This document shows positions 7,729 through 16,778 of a stretch of 64,000 nt of DNA, in pieces. Both the position numbers and the translations under genes were made by a program. The first letter of the stretch is position 1; each line of letters opens with the position of its first letter. The notes under the pieces were generated by a model. It searched no databases. It worked only from the letters and a program-made list of their open reading frames with translations, and was not told the DNA's origin. This DNA comes from Aminipila terrae (lineage in GTDB: Bacteria; Bacillota; Clostridia; Peptostreptococcales; Anaerovoracaceae), in NCBI RefSeq assembly GCF_010120715.1, contig NZ_CP047591.1, positions 62,001 to 126,000 of the forward strand, given 5' to 3'.

Positions 7729-9412
7729 TTGCCATCAATAAAGCCTCATGAATGGTTTCTCCTAAGGTTGGATGTGCATAAATGGCTTCAAGGGCATCCG
7801 ATACTTTTGTTTTACTTCTAATGAGTTCACTGATCGTCGCAATCAAATCTGTACCGTGTGCTCCGACAATTGCTCCACCCAAGAGTACTTGGTTCTCCGT
7901 ATCGACAATAAGCTTCACAAAGCCCTCTGTAGCATGCATTGCAACTGCTTTACCACATGCCATAAATGGAAATTTAACCACTTTGATTGAGTAACCTTCT
8001 GCTTGAGCTGTTACCTCATTGAGCCCAACTGTGCCAACTTCTGGCATTGTAAAAATGGTTGAAGGCACTAAATCGTAATGCATTTTGCTATCTTGTCCTG
8101 CGATATGTTCAGCTGCTATCATCCCCTGATGAGAAGCCACATGTGCCAATTGAATGATATTGGTTACATCTCCGATTGCATAGATGTTCTCATTGCTGGT
8201 CTGCATGTGTTCATTAACAGCAATACCATTTGAACGCTTATTAAGTTTAACTTCCAATTTTGCAAGATCAAGGGCATCTAAGTTCGCTCTACGACCAACC
8301 GCCATAAGAACTTTGTCGCTACTGATGAGATGCGCTTGGCCCTCTACTTCTATTTCCGTTACAAAGGTCTGACCCAGCGTCTCACGAATGCTTGTCGCCT
8401 TTGCACTTTCATAGATTTTAATGCCTCTTTCAATGGCTGATTGGTATACCACATCACTGACATCAGGGTCTAACATGCTCATCACTCTAGGCAAGAACTC
8501 CACGACACTGACATCACTCCCTAGTGCATTGTATATAAACGCGATTTCCATACCGATGACACCGCCACCGATAATGGTTAATGATTTTGGTAATTCTTTA
8601 AGCGCCAGTACTTCTGTACTGGTGAGAATATCACACAAGTCACTTCCTTCAATCGGCAATTTAAAGGCACTAGATCCCACGGCAATTATCAATTTTTCAA
8701 ATTTAATCGTCGCATCGATCTTCTTAGTCTTAACGCCAATGGTTTGAGCATCTATTGCAACAGCTTCACCATCGATTACTCGAATTTGATGGCTATTCAT
8801 CAATCCCCCAATACCACCGAGCAAGGTTTGGATAACCTTATCCTTATTGGCCATGGTTTTTTGAAAATCTATTTGGATGTTATCCACTTGAAAGCCCAGT
8901 TTAGAAGCACTCTTCATCTCCTCTAGAACTTCGACACTGTGCGCTAAGGCTTTTGTTGGAATGCAACCGTAGTTAAGACACGTACCTCCGAGGGCATCTT
9001 TCTCAACCAAAACCGTTTTCTTGCCAAGTTGAGATGCTCTAATGGCTGCTACGTAACCTCCAGGACCGCCCCCAACGATTAAGACATCACAGTGAATGTC
9101 TTCCTTCATCGGGGTACTGATTCCAAAACTGTAGCCCTTTTTCTTTGGTGGCTCATTTTTCTCGCATTGATAACCCGCAGCGACTTTGATGACACCAACT
9201 TTCTGATTTTTCTTTACGACATCGCCATCTCGAACATCTAAAGACTGAATCAGACCGGGAACGCTGGCTAAAATTTTAACAGTACCCTTGCCTGATTCAA
9301 GCGTAAGTAGGATATCTCCTTCTTGAACTTCATCGCCAACGGCTACTTTAACTTGTCCAACTTTCGCTTCTTGATCATGACCAGATATCTTGTCAATTAT
9401 AATATCTTTCAT
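7703..9412 (-). CDS. lpdA: Dihydrolipoamide dehydrogenase with N-terminal lipoyl domain
   Basis: 569 residues. Residues 1-77 form a biotinyl/lipoyl domain with the modifiable lysine in LESGKGTVKI. The flavoprotein part has the FAD motif VLIVGGGPGGYVAAIRASQ, the redox disulfide GGTCLNYGCIPT, the NAD motif IIGGGVIGMEIAF and, in the dimerisation domain, AHPTLGE with the catalytic His. It oxidises dihydrolipoyl groups with NAD. The fused lipoyl arm means it carries its own substrate. Sandwiched between an AhpD-like protein and lplA, which suggests either a 2-oxoacid or glycine-cleavage complex, or a lipoyl-driven peroxide-reducing chain. Confidence 0.95.
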   Translation of the reverse strand: MKDIIIDKISGHDQEAKVGQVKVAVGDEVQEGDILLTLESGKGTVKILASVPGLIQSLDVRDGDVVKKNQKVGVIKVAAGYQCEKNEPPKKKGYSFGISTPMKEDIHCDVLIVGGGPGGYVAAIRASQLGKKTVLVEKDALGGTCLNYGCIPTKALAHSVEVLEEMKSASKLGFQVDNIQIDFQKTMANKDKVIQTLLGGIGGLMNSHQIRVIDGEAVAIDAQTIGVKTKKIDATIKFEKLIIAVGSSAFKLPIEGSDLCDILTSTEVLALKELPKSLTIIGGGVIGMEIAFIYNALGSDVSVVEFLPRVMSMLDPDVSDVVYQSAIERGIKIYESAKATSIRETLGQTFVTEIEVEGQAHLISSDKVLMAVGRRANLDALDLAKLEVKLNKRSNGIAVNEHMQTSNENIYAIGDVTNIIQLAHVASHQGMIAAEHIAGQDSKMHYDLVPSTIFTMPEVGTVGLNEVTAQAEGYSIKVVKFPFMACGKAVAMHATEGFVKLIVDTENQVLLGGAIVGAHGTDLIATISELIRSKTKVSDALEAIYAHPTLGETIHEALLMANGRGIHFG

Positions 9413-9425
9413 TTCATCACCTTAT

Positions 9426-9779
9426 TCACGCTGTAAAATCATTTGCAAATTCTTCTAAACACTCTTTTAATAACGTTACAGAATACGCCATTGAAGGGCC
9501 ACCACCAAATGCTACCGAAACCATTGCAGCTTCAATGATTTCTTCTTTAGTAGCACCAGCTTCTAAAGCTTTATATGAATGGTATACGATACAATATTCA
9601 CATCTGTTGTAACATCCGATAGCAACACTGATAAGTTCCTTTGTCTTAATATCTACTGCACCTGGCTCATATGTTGCACCAAGTAAACCCATAAATGCGC
9701 CTACAGCTTCACCATTTGTTGTCGCCAAGTTCTCTAAACCACCTACAAAACCATTCAACATTTCTCTTACATTGTACAT
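9426..9779 (-). CDS. Carboxymuconolactone decarboxylase (AhpD-like) family protein
   Basis: 117 residues from the ATG at 9779, chosen because AGGTT/GGAGG lies ~8 bases upstream and the family starts at MYNVREML. The frame extends to 9860 but that extension runs through the promoter. CEYCIVYH carries the CxxC plus His of the AhpD active site, preceded by the ELISVAIG helix. AhpD-like proteins are thiol-disulfide alkylhydroperoxidases that can be reduced by lipoylated partners. First gene of the CMD-lpdA-lplA operon, 13 bp before lpdA. Confidence 0.9.
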   Translation of the reverse strand: MYNVREMLNGFVGGLENLATTNGEAVGAFMGLLGATYEPGAVDIKTKELISVAIGCYNRCEYCIVYHSYKALEAGATKEEIIEAAMVSVAFGGGPSMAYSVTLLKECLEEFANDFTA

Positions 9780-9814
9780 AAGATAACCTCCATTTTTATT
9801 TGTCATACTAAAAT

Positions 9815-9860
9815 TTGCATATGCAATTATTATTATAGCAAATAGCTTTTTTTTAATCAA
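9815..9860 (-). promoter_or_regulatory. Promoter and dyad operator of the CMD-lpd-lplA operon
   Basis: On the minus strand TTGATT (9860-9855), 17 bp, TATAAT (9837-9832) forms a good housekeeping promoter. The perfect 12-bp palindrome TTGCATATGCAA (9826-9815) lies right after the -10, where a MarR-type repressor would block it. Binding by the adjacent MarR is inferred. Confidence 0.7.
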
Positions 9861-9880
9861 TAAGATTTTTATACAAAAAT

Positions 9881-9906
9881 AAAAATCTCAGAGTTATATC
9901 TGAGAT
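9881..9906 (-). terminator. Terminator of the MarR gene
   Basis: ATCTCAGA (9885-9892) pairs with TCTGAGAT (9899-9906); the marR stop codon lies at the loop. On the minus strand TTTTTATTTTTG follows. Confidence 0.8.
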
Positions 9907-10349
9907 CTTTCGTCATTTATGATATTTTTATACATCTTTGCTTGAACGTTGAGAAAAATTTCAATTTCTTCTTGTGGTATCCCTTGAATGAGGACTTGAT
10001 TAAACTGCTCACCAATTGGCAATAATTTATCCATGAGGTCAGAACCTCTCTGTGTCAAATCCAAATGAATGACCCTTCGATCTTCCTTACTTCTCGTACG
10101 GGTTACAAAACCATCTCTTTCCAATCGGTCAACCAACCTTAAAGCGCTGGAATCATTAATCTCCATTGCCTGTGAAAGTTCTCTTTGAGAGAGTTTACCG
10201 TTGGTTTTTAAAAAGAAGAGTGCAATCCACTGTATCCTCGTAATACCAGAGCCATCTAGCCACTTTCCAAAGACCTCACTTAATTTCTTTGAATTATTTA
10301 ACGTGATGTAATTAACACATTGGCGTATATCAAATTCCGTCATTTCCAA
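9894..10349 (-). CDS. MarR-family regulator, possibly redox-sensing
   Basis: 151 residues with the MarR winged helix (KLSQRELSQAMEINDSSALRLVDRLERDGFVTRTRSKEDRRVIHLDLTQRG split over helix and wing). A single Cys near residue 12 in the first helix (FDIRQCVNYI) sits where OhrR carries its peroxide-sensing Cys. Located directly upstream of, and co-oriented with, the CMD-lpdA-lplA operon, but separated by its own terminator. It probably represses that operon through the palindrome at 9815-9826. The redox role is inferred. Confidence 0.88.
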   Translation of the reverse strand: MEMTEFDIRQCVNYITLNNSKKLSEVFGKWLDGSGITRIQWIALFFLKTNGKLSQRELSQAMEINDSSALRLVDRLERDGFVTRTRSKEDRRVIHLDLTQRGSDLMDKLLPIGEQFNQVLIQGIPQEEIEIFLNVQAKMYKNIINDERSQI

Positions 10350-10581
10350 GTTCTCCTATTAAAAAGTTGTGATTTTCTATCAAAAACCATAAAGTACTAA
10401 AAGTATACCAAATACTATCCCTCTTGTCTATTAAACATTATACGCTGATTCATCACATTGTGCATCTATTACCATTTTTTCAAATTCAGTGTATTGCTTT
10501 ATATAATGTTAAATGTCATATGATAAATCTTGCAATGATACTGCACAACTTAATACTTTTGGATTTAATTTAGGAGACATC
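10350..10581. other. Intergenic region upstream of marR
   Basis: AT-rich; presumably holds the marR promoter. The TTGCATATGCAA palindrome does not recur here. Nothing else was recognised. Confidence 0.4.
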
Positions 10582-10835
10582 ATGGCGCGAATGAAAGGGC
10601 AGAGATTTAAACAGTGCAGAAGGCTGAACTTGAATGTTAATGGCATTCCAAAACGATGAAACATTCCTAGAATGGTCAGGCAAGTGATGCTAAAAACTCT
10701 CTCCATATGGACGACAATTATTGGAAAAATAAAGACTTCTCGGTTATTACGAAGTCATGAAAGCAGTTTAGACGCTATGTTCAAAGAGCTAAAAAAGCAA
10801 CCAGCTACTTTGTTGGCTTTCAAATTTTGTGCTAA
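10582..10835 (+). pseudogene. Degenerate ribosomal protein S4 paralogue (rpsD-like)
   Basis: From the ATG at 10582, preceded by AGGAG, the frame reads MARMKGQRFKQCRRLNLNVN and stops after 25 codons. Further on YGRQLLEK, stop, RLLGYYEV (from 10706) and then, in another frame, KQFRRYVQRAKKA appear. Together these match the first ~65 residues of S4, including the EKQxRRYVQRA segment. At least one in-frame stop, one large gap and one frameshift are present, and the RNA-binding S4 domain is gone. Clostridia often carry a second rpsD; this would be such a copy, dead. Confidence 0.72.
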
Positions 10836-10860
10836 CTTTTAGTTTATTTTTCCAAAAAAT

Positions 10861-11052
10861 TTATCCTAGAATATGTATCCAAAGAAACTCTAGCACTATT
10901 TTTACTTTTTCGTGTTCTTCTTGTAAGGAATCCAAGTCTCTTTTAGTGAAAATGTAATCTATAGCCATTTGTTTTAATGACTGAAAATCCTCCATACTTA
11001 CATCTTTTAAACCACCGCCAATCCCTTTTGGGGTTGTATTGACTGGATTTCT
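10861..11052 (-). pseudogene. Possible C-terminal fragment of a plasmid/ICE relaxase
   Basis: An open frame of about 63 codons follows a TAA (11055-11053) and contains SMEDFQSLKQMAIDYI and RDLDSLQEEHEKVK, a charged coiled-coil-like tail resembling Mob/Pre relaxase C-termini. There is no start codon and nothing upstream in frame. The family call is from memory of such tails and is weak. Confidence 0.3.
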
Positions 11053-11454
11053 TTAATATCTAAGGCTTTAACACAGGATACTTTACTTCGTAAAGTCCTG
11101 TGGTCTGTGACGCTTTTTGGGGCGTTGCCCCTGATACTATAGCCGGATTTGTGTGAGTTCGGCTTTAAATCCTGTTTATAGGGTGTAACCAAAATACAAA
11201 ATACTTGGGTAAAAGTTACACTTATTAACCTAGAGGATAGGGCGTAATGAAATAGAGCAGTACTCATGTTTAAATTACATACTTACATGCTATTTTTAGA
11301 TAAAGTAAATTCAATCCTTTTCGGATAAAAAAAATAAGGCATTACCGGTAGGAGTATATAATAATAAATATATTATTATTAAGTGTAATGAGTAAGTTCA
11401 TTTGGTGCTGATGGGTAAGAAAATACATTTTATATTTAGCTGCAGCGAAATATA

Positions 11455-11481
11455 AATAGCTTCTAAATCTGAAGCTATTTT
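11455..11481 (+). terminator. Terminator-like hairpin
   Basis: AATAGCTTC (11455-11463) pairs with GAAGCTATT (11471-11479), loop of 7, then TT and a short run. No gene ends nearby on the plus strand. Confidence 0.5.
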
Positions 11482-11501
11482 TACGCTGGCCGCTAGGGCA
11501 C

Positions 11502-11531
11502 ACATATAATTTGCCAAAGCAAATTATATGT
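11502..11531. repeat. Perfect 13-bp hairpin
   Basis: ACATATAATTTGC (11502-11514), loop CAAA, GCAAATTATATGT (11519-11531). Fully paired. It could be a terminator reading plus (TCTCTTTT follows) or a small element end. Confidence 0.6.
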
Positions 11532-11716
11532 TCTCTTTTAAATTTTAACTTTAATATTATTTTATTGTACTGTTTTTTGTAATACTAAAGAATTATTTAT
11601 CTTTTAAGAGTAAATAAAAGCCTCTATAAAAAACAATTAATCCAGTCGTATAGCATATGCACTTAGACAATCGCCCAAAAAGAATAAAAGGTAACTTATA
11701 AAATAAACAAAAAATT

Positions 11717-12319
11717 TTATTCAATATATCCCCAAGAATGACAAATAGGCAGAAATTTTATTTCAGTAATTTCACAATCAACAATTCTGTTGTTAATAAA
11801 CACTTTTAGCCCAGCGTTTTTTCTTGATGAGGAATAATTAACGTTGATTAATTCATAATTTCTGTTAGATTTATCTAAAGTATCTTCTTCTCTAAATCTC
11901 ATTTCCAAATATCCTCCACCATACCAACGAGGAGCATGAAGTTTTAGAGATGAGTCCATGCCTATTGATGGTCTATAAATAAGAAAATTCGTAGTATAAA
12001 GACTTTTCCTATAACATAATGCATATACCTTTGTAGGTTCTTTTTTACACTTATCAATCCATGTAAGAACTTCAGTAGAATTTTTAAAATCTTCAAAGTC
12101 ACACTTCTTACTAGCTAACAAAGCACAGGGGTCAATATTTTCAAAACTATACACCACTACCATTATAAAAATTAAAATTGTAAATAGTATGATTTTTAGA
12201 ATAGTGGCTCTTTTGGGTTTGTTCTTGGTCATTATTTTTAAAACAAAATATATGATACCCACAATTAAAACAGTTACAAATATACATAAAATAATTAATA
12301 GATTTATTATTAATAACAT
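11717..12319 (-). CDS. Membrane protein of unknown function
   Basis: 200 residues. Two hydrophobic segments lie at about 2-28 and 40-60, then a soluble, probably external domain of about 140 residues with five Cys (CDFEDF, IDKCKKE, YALCYRK and others) and a WYGGGYLEMRFRE strand. AAGGAG lies 12 bases before the ATG. Not recognised. It stands alone at the edge of the accessory array. Confidence 0.6.
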   Translation of the reverse strand: MLLIINLLIILCIFVTVLIVGIIYFVLKIMTKNKPKRATILKIILFTILIFIMVVVYSFENIDPCALLASKKCDFEDFKNSTEVLTWIDKCKKEPTKVYALCYRKSLYTTNFLIYRPSIGMDSSLKLHAPRWYGGGYLEMRFREEDTLDKSNRNYELINVNYSSSRKNAGLKVFINNRIVDCEITEIKFLPICHSWGYIE

Positions 12320-12785
12320 TGTAAATTTTAACTCCTTTTTTCTTTTATACCTTAAAAAACCTTACAGTAGAATTTATTACTGTAACAAATTTACAATAAA
12401 AAAGATTTACTACGAGTGTGTGAAATAAACTCTGTAAATTAGTTTTCTATGGGTAAGTTTTGGTTTACTTTCTATGGGCACCCAATTACGATAATAATAT
12501 ATAAAATCAGCCTGGGCATGTCAAGGGCACCCTTTGAAGAAGGTATTCTTGCTGCCGTATTAAATGAAATCCATAGGATTATTTTCTTTTCTCTTTGAAA
12601 TAACCTTCTATGATAACTAAATTTTACCATAGAAGGCTACTAGATTTTGCTATTTACAGACTTTTTTTCACAGTCTCTTTATTACTGTAAAATAAGAAAA
12701 ACAGCACTTTTTTACCCATTTTCAAGCCTCAAAATTGCTCTAAAACCACAACACATTATGGTCAATGGTCATTTTCTATTTTCCT
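12320..12785. other. Intergenic region with inverted repeats
   Basis: CCTTCTATG (12604-12612) and CATAGAAGG (12628-12636) form a hairpin, and a second imperfect one surrounds TTTACAG/CTGTAAA near 12650-12700. A 25-codon plus-strand frame from about 12515 reads RAPFEEGILAAVLNEI, weakly like a serine-recombinase tail. No gene is called. Confidence 0.4.
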
Positions 12786-12880
12786 TCATTTGGCACTTTT
12801 CTTCTCCAGCAAACAAACACACTCCGTATGCCTTGAGTAGACAAAAATGATGTCGTATGAACCTACTCGTTCCTTGTTCC
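12786..12880 (-). repeat. rlmD-3'-end repeat, copy 1
   Basis: On the minus strand a short frame reads KERVGSYDIIFVYS then RHTECVCLLEKKSAK and stops (12788-12786). RHTECVCLLEK matches the C-terminus of the intact RlmD (KHTEVVCLLEKR). There is no gene body in front of it. Most distal copy of the array, same orientation as rlmD. Confidence 0.8.
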
Positions 12881-12929
12881 CACTTATCACGGCATGTTCA
12901 TTTTATACTATATCTATTATACTGCAAGG

Positions 12930-14732
12930 CTAAAATTTATCTTTTAATAATTGTTGGACTTTTTCTTCATTAATTTTTACATAACTAATACCATCCTCAA
13001 ATGGTAAAGAATACGGTAAGTTGATTTCTTCGATATTTTCCTTTTTGATGGAATGGTTTCTTACGACAGCAGCATACTTTTTTATCTCTTTTTATCGATA
13101 TTCGTTTCAATGTTTTTTGATGTTAATTCATAAAGGTGTCCTATATTTTTAAAGATATCAGTCTCACTTTTCTGAGTTAGAATTGCCGCAAGTACATCCT
13201 TTTGTACGTCTATTCGAGCAAGATCCCCCTCAGGATATCCTTTTCTAAAACGTACAAGCATTTCTACCTGTTTTCCATCTAAAATCTGTGGTCCCTTTTT
13301 TAGTGCAATGTGTAATCCTTGCATTGGATCATCATAATACATATCCTGCGGGACATCATAGCTTATTCCTCCGATTGCATCAATAAAATCTCTCAAGACA
13401 GCAGTATCCATCTTTACATATTTTGAAATGTTAACCCCTAACAGATTATTCACTTTTTGAACCACCTGCTCAGGAGAATGGGAGGTAGCGTATAGACTTA
13501 GTTTTGTATTCCTACCATCATCCCCTTACACAAAGTATCTCTCGGAATCATTACTACATTTAAATTGCCTGTACTTTGCTCATATCCCATCAAAATAAAG
13601 GAATCTACAGGAGTGCTTGTGTTCGTTCCTGTCTCGCAAGCACCTATGAATAATACATTAATCGGCTCATTCATATAGGCCCTACCGTCTAGTGGATTGG
13701 ATAACAGTAGAACTCCAAAGATAACGCATATAAGTGTCGATACTACAATGACCCTTTTGTCGGTTTTTTATATTTCATTATATTTTTCACCCTTTCCCCA
13801 ATATTACTTTCTCCAAACCCAATTAATTCCTCTGTAAATAAATTATTTTGTTTTATTGAAATTCCTAGTAAGGTATTTGCGTAGCTCTCTCTTTGGTCCA
13901 TCGTTGATAATTGTAACACTTTTTCATCACAGGATAGTTCCATGTCCTTACTAGCCAGATAAAACCAAATCCACATAACTGGATTAAACCAATGAAGGAT
14001 CAAAGCCATATAAGCGATGAGTTTTAACATATAATCAAACCGTTTAATATGTACCATTTCGTGCAGTAAAATATGTTGTACCTCTTTTTCATAGTCTTCA
14101 TTTAGAAAGAGGAAACTTGGCAAAATAATCTTAGGCTTTCGTATGCCACACACAAACGGACTTTCTACTTGATCCGATATATAAGCTTCAAAGGGATACC
14201 GTAATTTAACAATTTCACTACAACACCCTATAAAATCTTGCTTTTTCAATCGAGTAGCGGTACTCACCCTTCTAGCTATTTTTAAATAGGAAATCAAACT
14301 ATACATGAGCAATGCCGCTATTCCAATGCCCCAAATGGCTGCACATCCCATTAAAATAGAATTCCCTTGGATGAAGTCCATGGGTGCACTTGCGGCCCCA
14401 CTACCCGCATTTGCCAAAGTAGTTCCTATCATATCTGATTCTTCTGGCCCTTGCTGCATCAATGTATTAAAATCAGGCATATAGGTTTGGCTCAAAGTCT
14501 CCCCATACTGTCCCACATTGGGATTGATCTTATCTAAAATACTGAAAACGGAGGAAAAGGAAAAAGGAAAAACTAATCGAAGCAAGACAATGCTCCAAAG
14601 AACGTAAGAAAATATCTTAGGCATCTTTTTTCCAAATAAACCACGGAAAACAAAAATAATTAATGCTGCAAAGGTAGCAGTAATACTCATATTAATAACA
14701 GTCATAAAAACATTTATCATTCTAATCTCCAT
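12930..14732 (-). CDS. BlaR1-type M56 metallopeptidase fused to a LytR-CpsA-Psr domain (three frame breaks)
   Basis: The first frame (14732-13743) has four-helix membrane topology and a zinc site, HEMVHIKRFD, with SCDEKVL, typical of M56/BlaR1. Reading past its stop in another frame gives a transmembrane segment (VIVVSTLICVIFGVLLLSNP), then an LCP domain: INVLFIGA, VVMIPRDTLCKG, then DFIDAIGGISYDVP and VRFRKGYPEGDLARI, ending in YVKINEEKVQQLLKDKF at 12930. The breaks lie in TTTT 13755-13758, CCCC 13522-13525 and TTTTT 13089-13093; each is repaired by one added base. Repaired length is about 600 residues. The LCP part would ligate or sense wall polymers outside the membrane. It follows a BlaI gene by 39 bp. 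It is either a real fusion with sequence errors or a pseudogene. Confidence 0.75.
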
Positions 14733-14771
14733 TCCACCAATGTAGACAGCACAATTGAAATGAAAAGGAAT

Positions 14772-15143
14772 CTAATCCTCTGCTTCATTTGTGCTTTCAT
14801 CAATAATTCGTTTTAACTCCTTTAACTCTTGCTTGGATAATGTTTCCTTCTTCAAAAAGCTCGCTAAAAACAAAGGAAGAGAACCATTGAATGTTTTATC
14901 AAGAAACGCCTTACTCTCTTGCCTTTGGATTTCTTCTCTCGGTACGATATAAGTAACCATGGCATCTACATTCTTTGTGATCCCACGTTCACACAGTTTA
15001 CGAAGTACCGTATAAGTCGTTGATTTTTTCCAGCCTAATTCTTCTGTGCATAGTTTAACAAGCTCTGTAGAATTGATAGGGGCATGTGTCCAAATCAGTT
15101 CCATAAATTTGTACTCGGATTCAAATAATTTATAATCTGACAT
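14772..15143 (-). CDS. BlaI/MecI-family repressor
   Basis: 123 residues. The winged helix reads LIWTHAPINSTELVKLC and KKSTTYTVLRKLCERG; the C-terminal helices serve for dimerisation and are where the M56 protease normally cleaves. An AGAAGGG ribosome site precedes the ATG. It precedes the M56-LCP gene, as in blaI-blaR pairs. Its operators are probably the palindromes at 15184-15234. Confidence 0.9.
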   Translation of the reverse strand: MSDYKLFESEYKFMELIWTHAPINSTELVKLCTEELGWKKSTTYTVLRKLCERGITKNVDAMVTYIVPREEIQRQESKAFLDKTFNGSLPLFLASFLKKETLSKQELKELKRIIDESTNEAED

Positions 15144-15183
15144 TTTTTATTCCCTTCTATTGATGTTATTTTGTATACAAAGC

Positions 15184-15245
15184 ATCACAAGGTTTACTTC
15201 GATAAACCTTGTGATAAGTTTATCCCAATAAACCTATTCTGTCAA
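15184..15245 (-). promoter_or_regulatory. Promoter and twin operators of the BlaI gene
   Basis: TTGACA (15245-15240), 17 bp, TAAACT (15222-15217). One dyad, GGTTTA-N6-TAAACT, covers the spacer and -10. A second, GGTTTA-N6-TAAACC, lies just downstream inside a larger perfect palindrome (arms 15184-15196 and 15203-15215). Two matching dyads at a promoter fit BlaI autorepression. Confidence 0.7.
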
Positions 15246-15569
15246 CCTAATTTTTTGGGGTTAGCAGGCTTTTTTGTCATCAGTGAATCACGAATAAGAA
15301 TTCTGTAGAGTCCAGTAATGAATCTGGACTATCCTCTTTGTGATGTTTTGATTTGTGGTGAATTAAACATAACACAAGTTGGAAGTTTTCGTATTTAATT
15401 TAAGATAAACTTATACGCCTATATAAGCTCCACAAAATTTCACTTCATTTTCTCATTCACATCCTACATCATCTATATTTCCTCCCATTTTAAAAGGGCA
15501 AAACTCGTTATTTTTATCCGATTTTTGCCCCAAATTCACTTTAAAACCACAACATACTGTCATTCTTTC
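15246..15569. other. Intergenic region between BlaI promoter and repeat copy 2
   Basis: No gene. At 15481-15535 a GGGCAAAA/TTTTGCCC inverted repeat occurs, which is also found (altered) beside repeat copies at 26.1 and 30.4 kb, so it seems part of the repeated unit. Confidence 0.5.
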
Positions 15570-15675
15570 TTATTCTATTTTTTGATCACATTTCTCCAGC
15601 AAACAAACTACCTCCGTATGCCTTGTTGCTACAAAATAGATGCCGTCTAAAGCTGATGGGGCCTTGGCGGCAAAT
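15570..15675 (-). repeat. rlmD-3'-end repeat, copy 2
   Basis: The minus strand reads VFAAKAPSALDGIYFVAT then RHTEVVCLLEKCDQKIE and stop. This core is the closest at the protein level to the resident RlmD end (KHTEVVCLLEKR). Same orientation as rlmD. Confidence 0.82.
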
Positions 15676-15809
15676 ACATCACTCACTTTTATCATAGTTC
15701 TAGCCTGAATTTTTCATCCTTACGTTCATTATTTTCAGACCATTTTTTGTCGAGTTTTCTTAGACCATTATACTATCGCCTGCGATCCTTAATCTGAATT
15801 CGTTTCATA

Positions 15810-16778
15810 TCAACGAAGATTAAAAAGTGACAGCAGTCCTGATAAAATTGGCAGAAGAAATGGTACAATCATCGTCAGCACGGTTCCATTAAACAAAGTA
15901 ACCAGCCCTAAATCTCTGCCTACAAATTTCTGTATAGGTAAAAGCATGGTGTCCATATCTCCCGCACCACCGGATGCAATTGCGCTGCCTGGACTTATCC
16001 TTATTATGAGCGGCAAACATAGGACAGTCAAAAATTCTCTGATGACATTTACGACAAAGCCGTATGTACCGACCCCCACCCCGTAGGCACTGCTCATATA
16101 TGCTCCGGTAACGCTGTAATAACTCATTCCTGCAGAAGAGATTAAGGTTATTTTTAAAGGTAAGCCAAGAACAAAGCCTGAAATAACCCCGCCTAAAATA
16201 CTTCCAAATAGAATTGCGACTGGAACCAGCAGGATTCTCCATCCCAATTGCTTCATATATTTCAAGGTGTCGCTGTTGTTTCCCAAAGAAATCCCTACGC
16301 CTATGTAAATAATAATTAAGCATATCCTGATAACATAATCAAGCAGAAAAGCCAACTCCACCGGGAGAAGAAAGCGTCCAAACGCTATCCCGGAAACGAT
16401 ACCCAAAGGCATGCTCCATATCAAAGGTGATTTATAGCTTGCGTTTTCGGAAGGCGTATCTTCTAATATGTCCACTTGGATATCATCGGTTTTAATGTTA
16501 ATGTTGTCCAGCAGCTTCATGGACTTCTCAAAGGAAAAGGTAACGATGATACTTAAACCTATCGCGAAAGTGCTGATTAAAAAGCAATTGATTCCGATTT
16601 GACCTAAGCTTTTCATAAGCGAATCGTTAACGCCGATATTCGACCCTATGGTTATCATTAAGATAATTAAAACTATATTGCTAATGATGTCTACGATTTT
16701 TAGAAATTTTCTACTTTTTATTTTTAAACCTACTGATAAGCCGATAAATATGCTTATAAAAGGCATGAGAAATATCAT
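15810..16778 (-). CDS. lysO: LysO-family lysine exporter
   Basis: 322 residues with about ten hydrophobic segments in two halves joined by a polar linker near 95-115. GMSYYSVTGAY, GTYGFVVNVIRE and SPGSAIASGGAGDMDTMLLP are conserved in LysO (YbjE) exporters, which remove L-lysine and toxic analogues such as thialysine. It overlaps the upstream radical SAM gene by 4 bp (ATGA), so the two are translationally coupled. The substrate may be a lysine-like product of that enzyme; this is inferred. Confidence 0.85.
   Translation of the reverse strand: MIFLMPFISIFIGLSVGLKIKSRKFLKIVDIISNIVLIILMITIGSNIGVNDSLMKSLGQIGINCFLISTFAIGLSIIVTFSFEKSMKLLDNINIKTDDIQVDILEDTPSENASYKSPLIWSMPLGIVSGIAFGRFLLPVELAFLLDYVIRICLIIIYIGVGISLGNNSDTLKYMKQLGWRILLVPVAILFGSILGGVISGFVLGLPLKITLISSAGMSYYSVTGAYMSSAYGVGVGTYGFVVNVIREFLTVLCLPLIIRISPGSAIASGGAGDMDTMLLPIQKFVGRDLGLVTLFNGTVLTMIVPFLLPILSGLLSLFNLR

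Larger units (their letters stand above)
11053..11716. other. Non-coding stretch with mobile-element character
   Basis: No convincing gene. A minus-strand frame of 86 codons (11267-11007) lacks a ribosome site and is compositionally odd. The stretch holds two clear hairpins (11455-11481 and 11502-11531). It follows remnants of an S4 gene and a possible relaxase, so it may be a decayed mobile element. Confidence 0.4.

Noticed and set aside
10509..10706. A 65-codon minus-strand frame
   Set aside because: It is antisense to the rpsD-like remnant, which has a ribosome site and clear S4 motifs on the plus strand.
11007..11267. An 86-codon minus-strand frame
   Set aside because: No ribosome site, unusual composition, and it overlaps another fragment in a different frame; treated as non-coding mobile-element debris.
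12515..12592. A serine-recombinase C-terminal fragment on the plus strand
   Set aside because: Only about 25 codons with weak resemblance (RAPFEEGILAAVLNEI) and no catalytic or zinc-ribbon motif.
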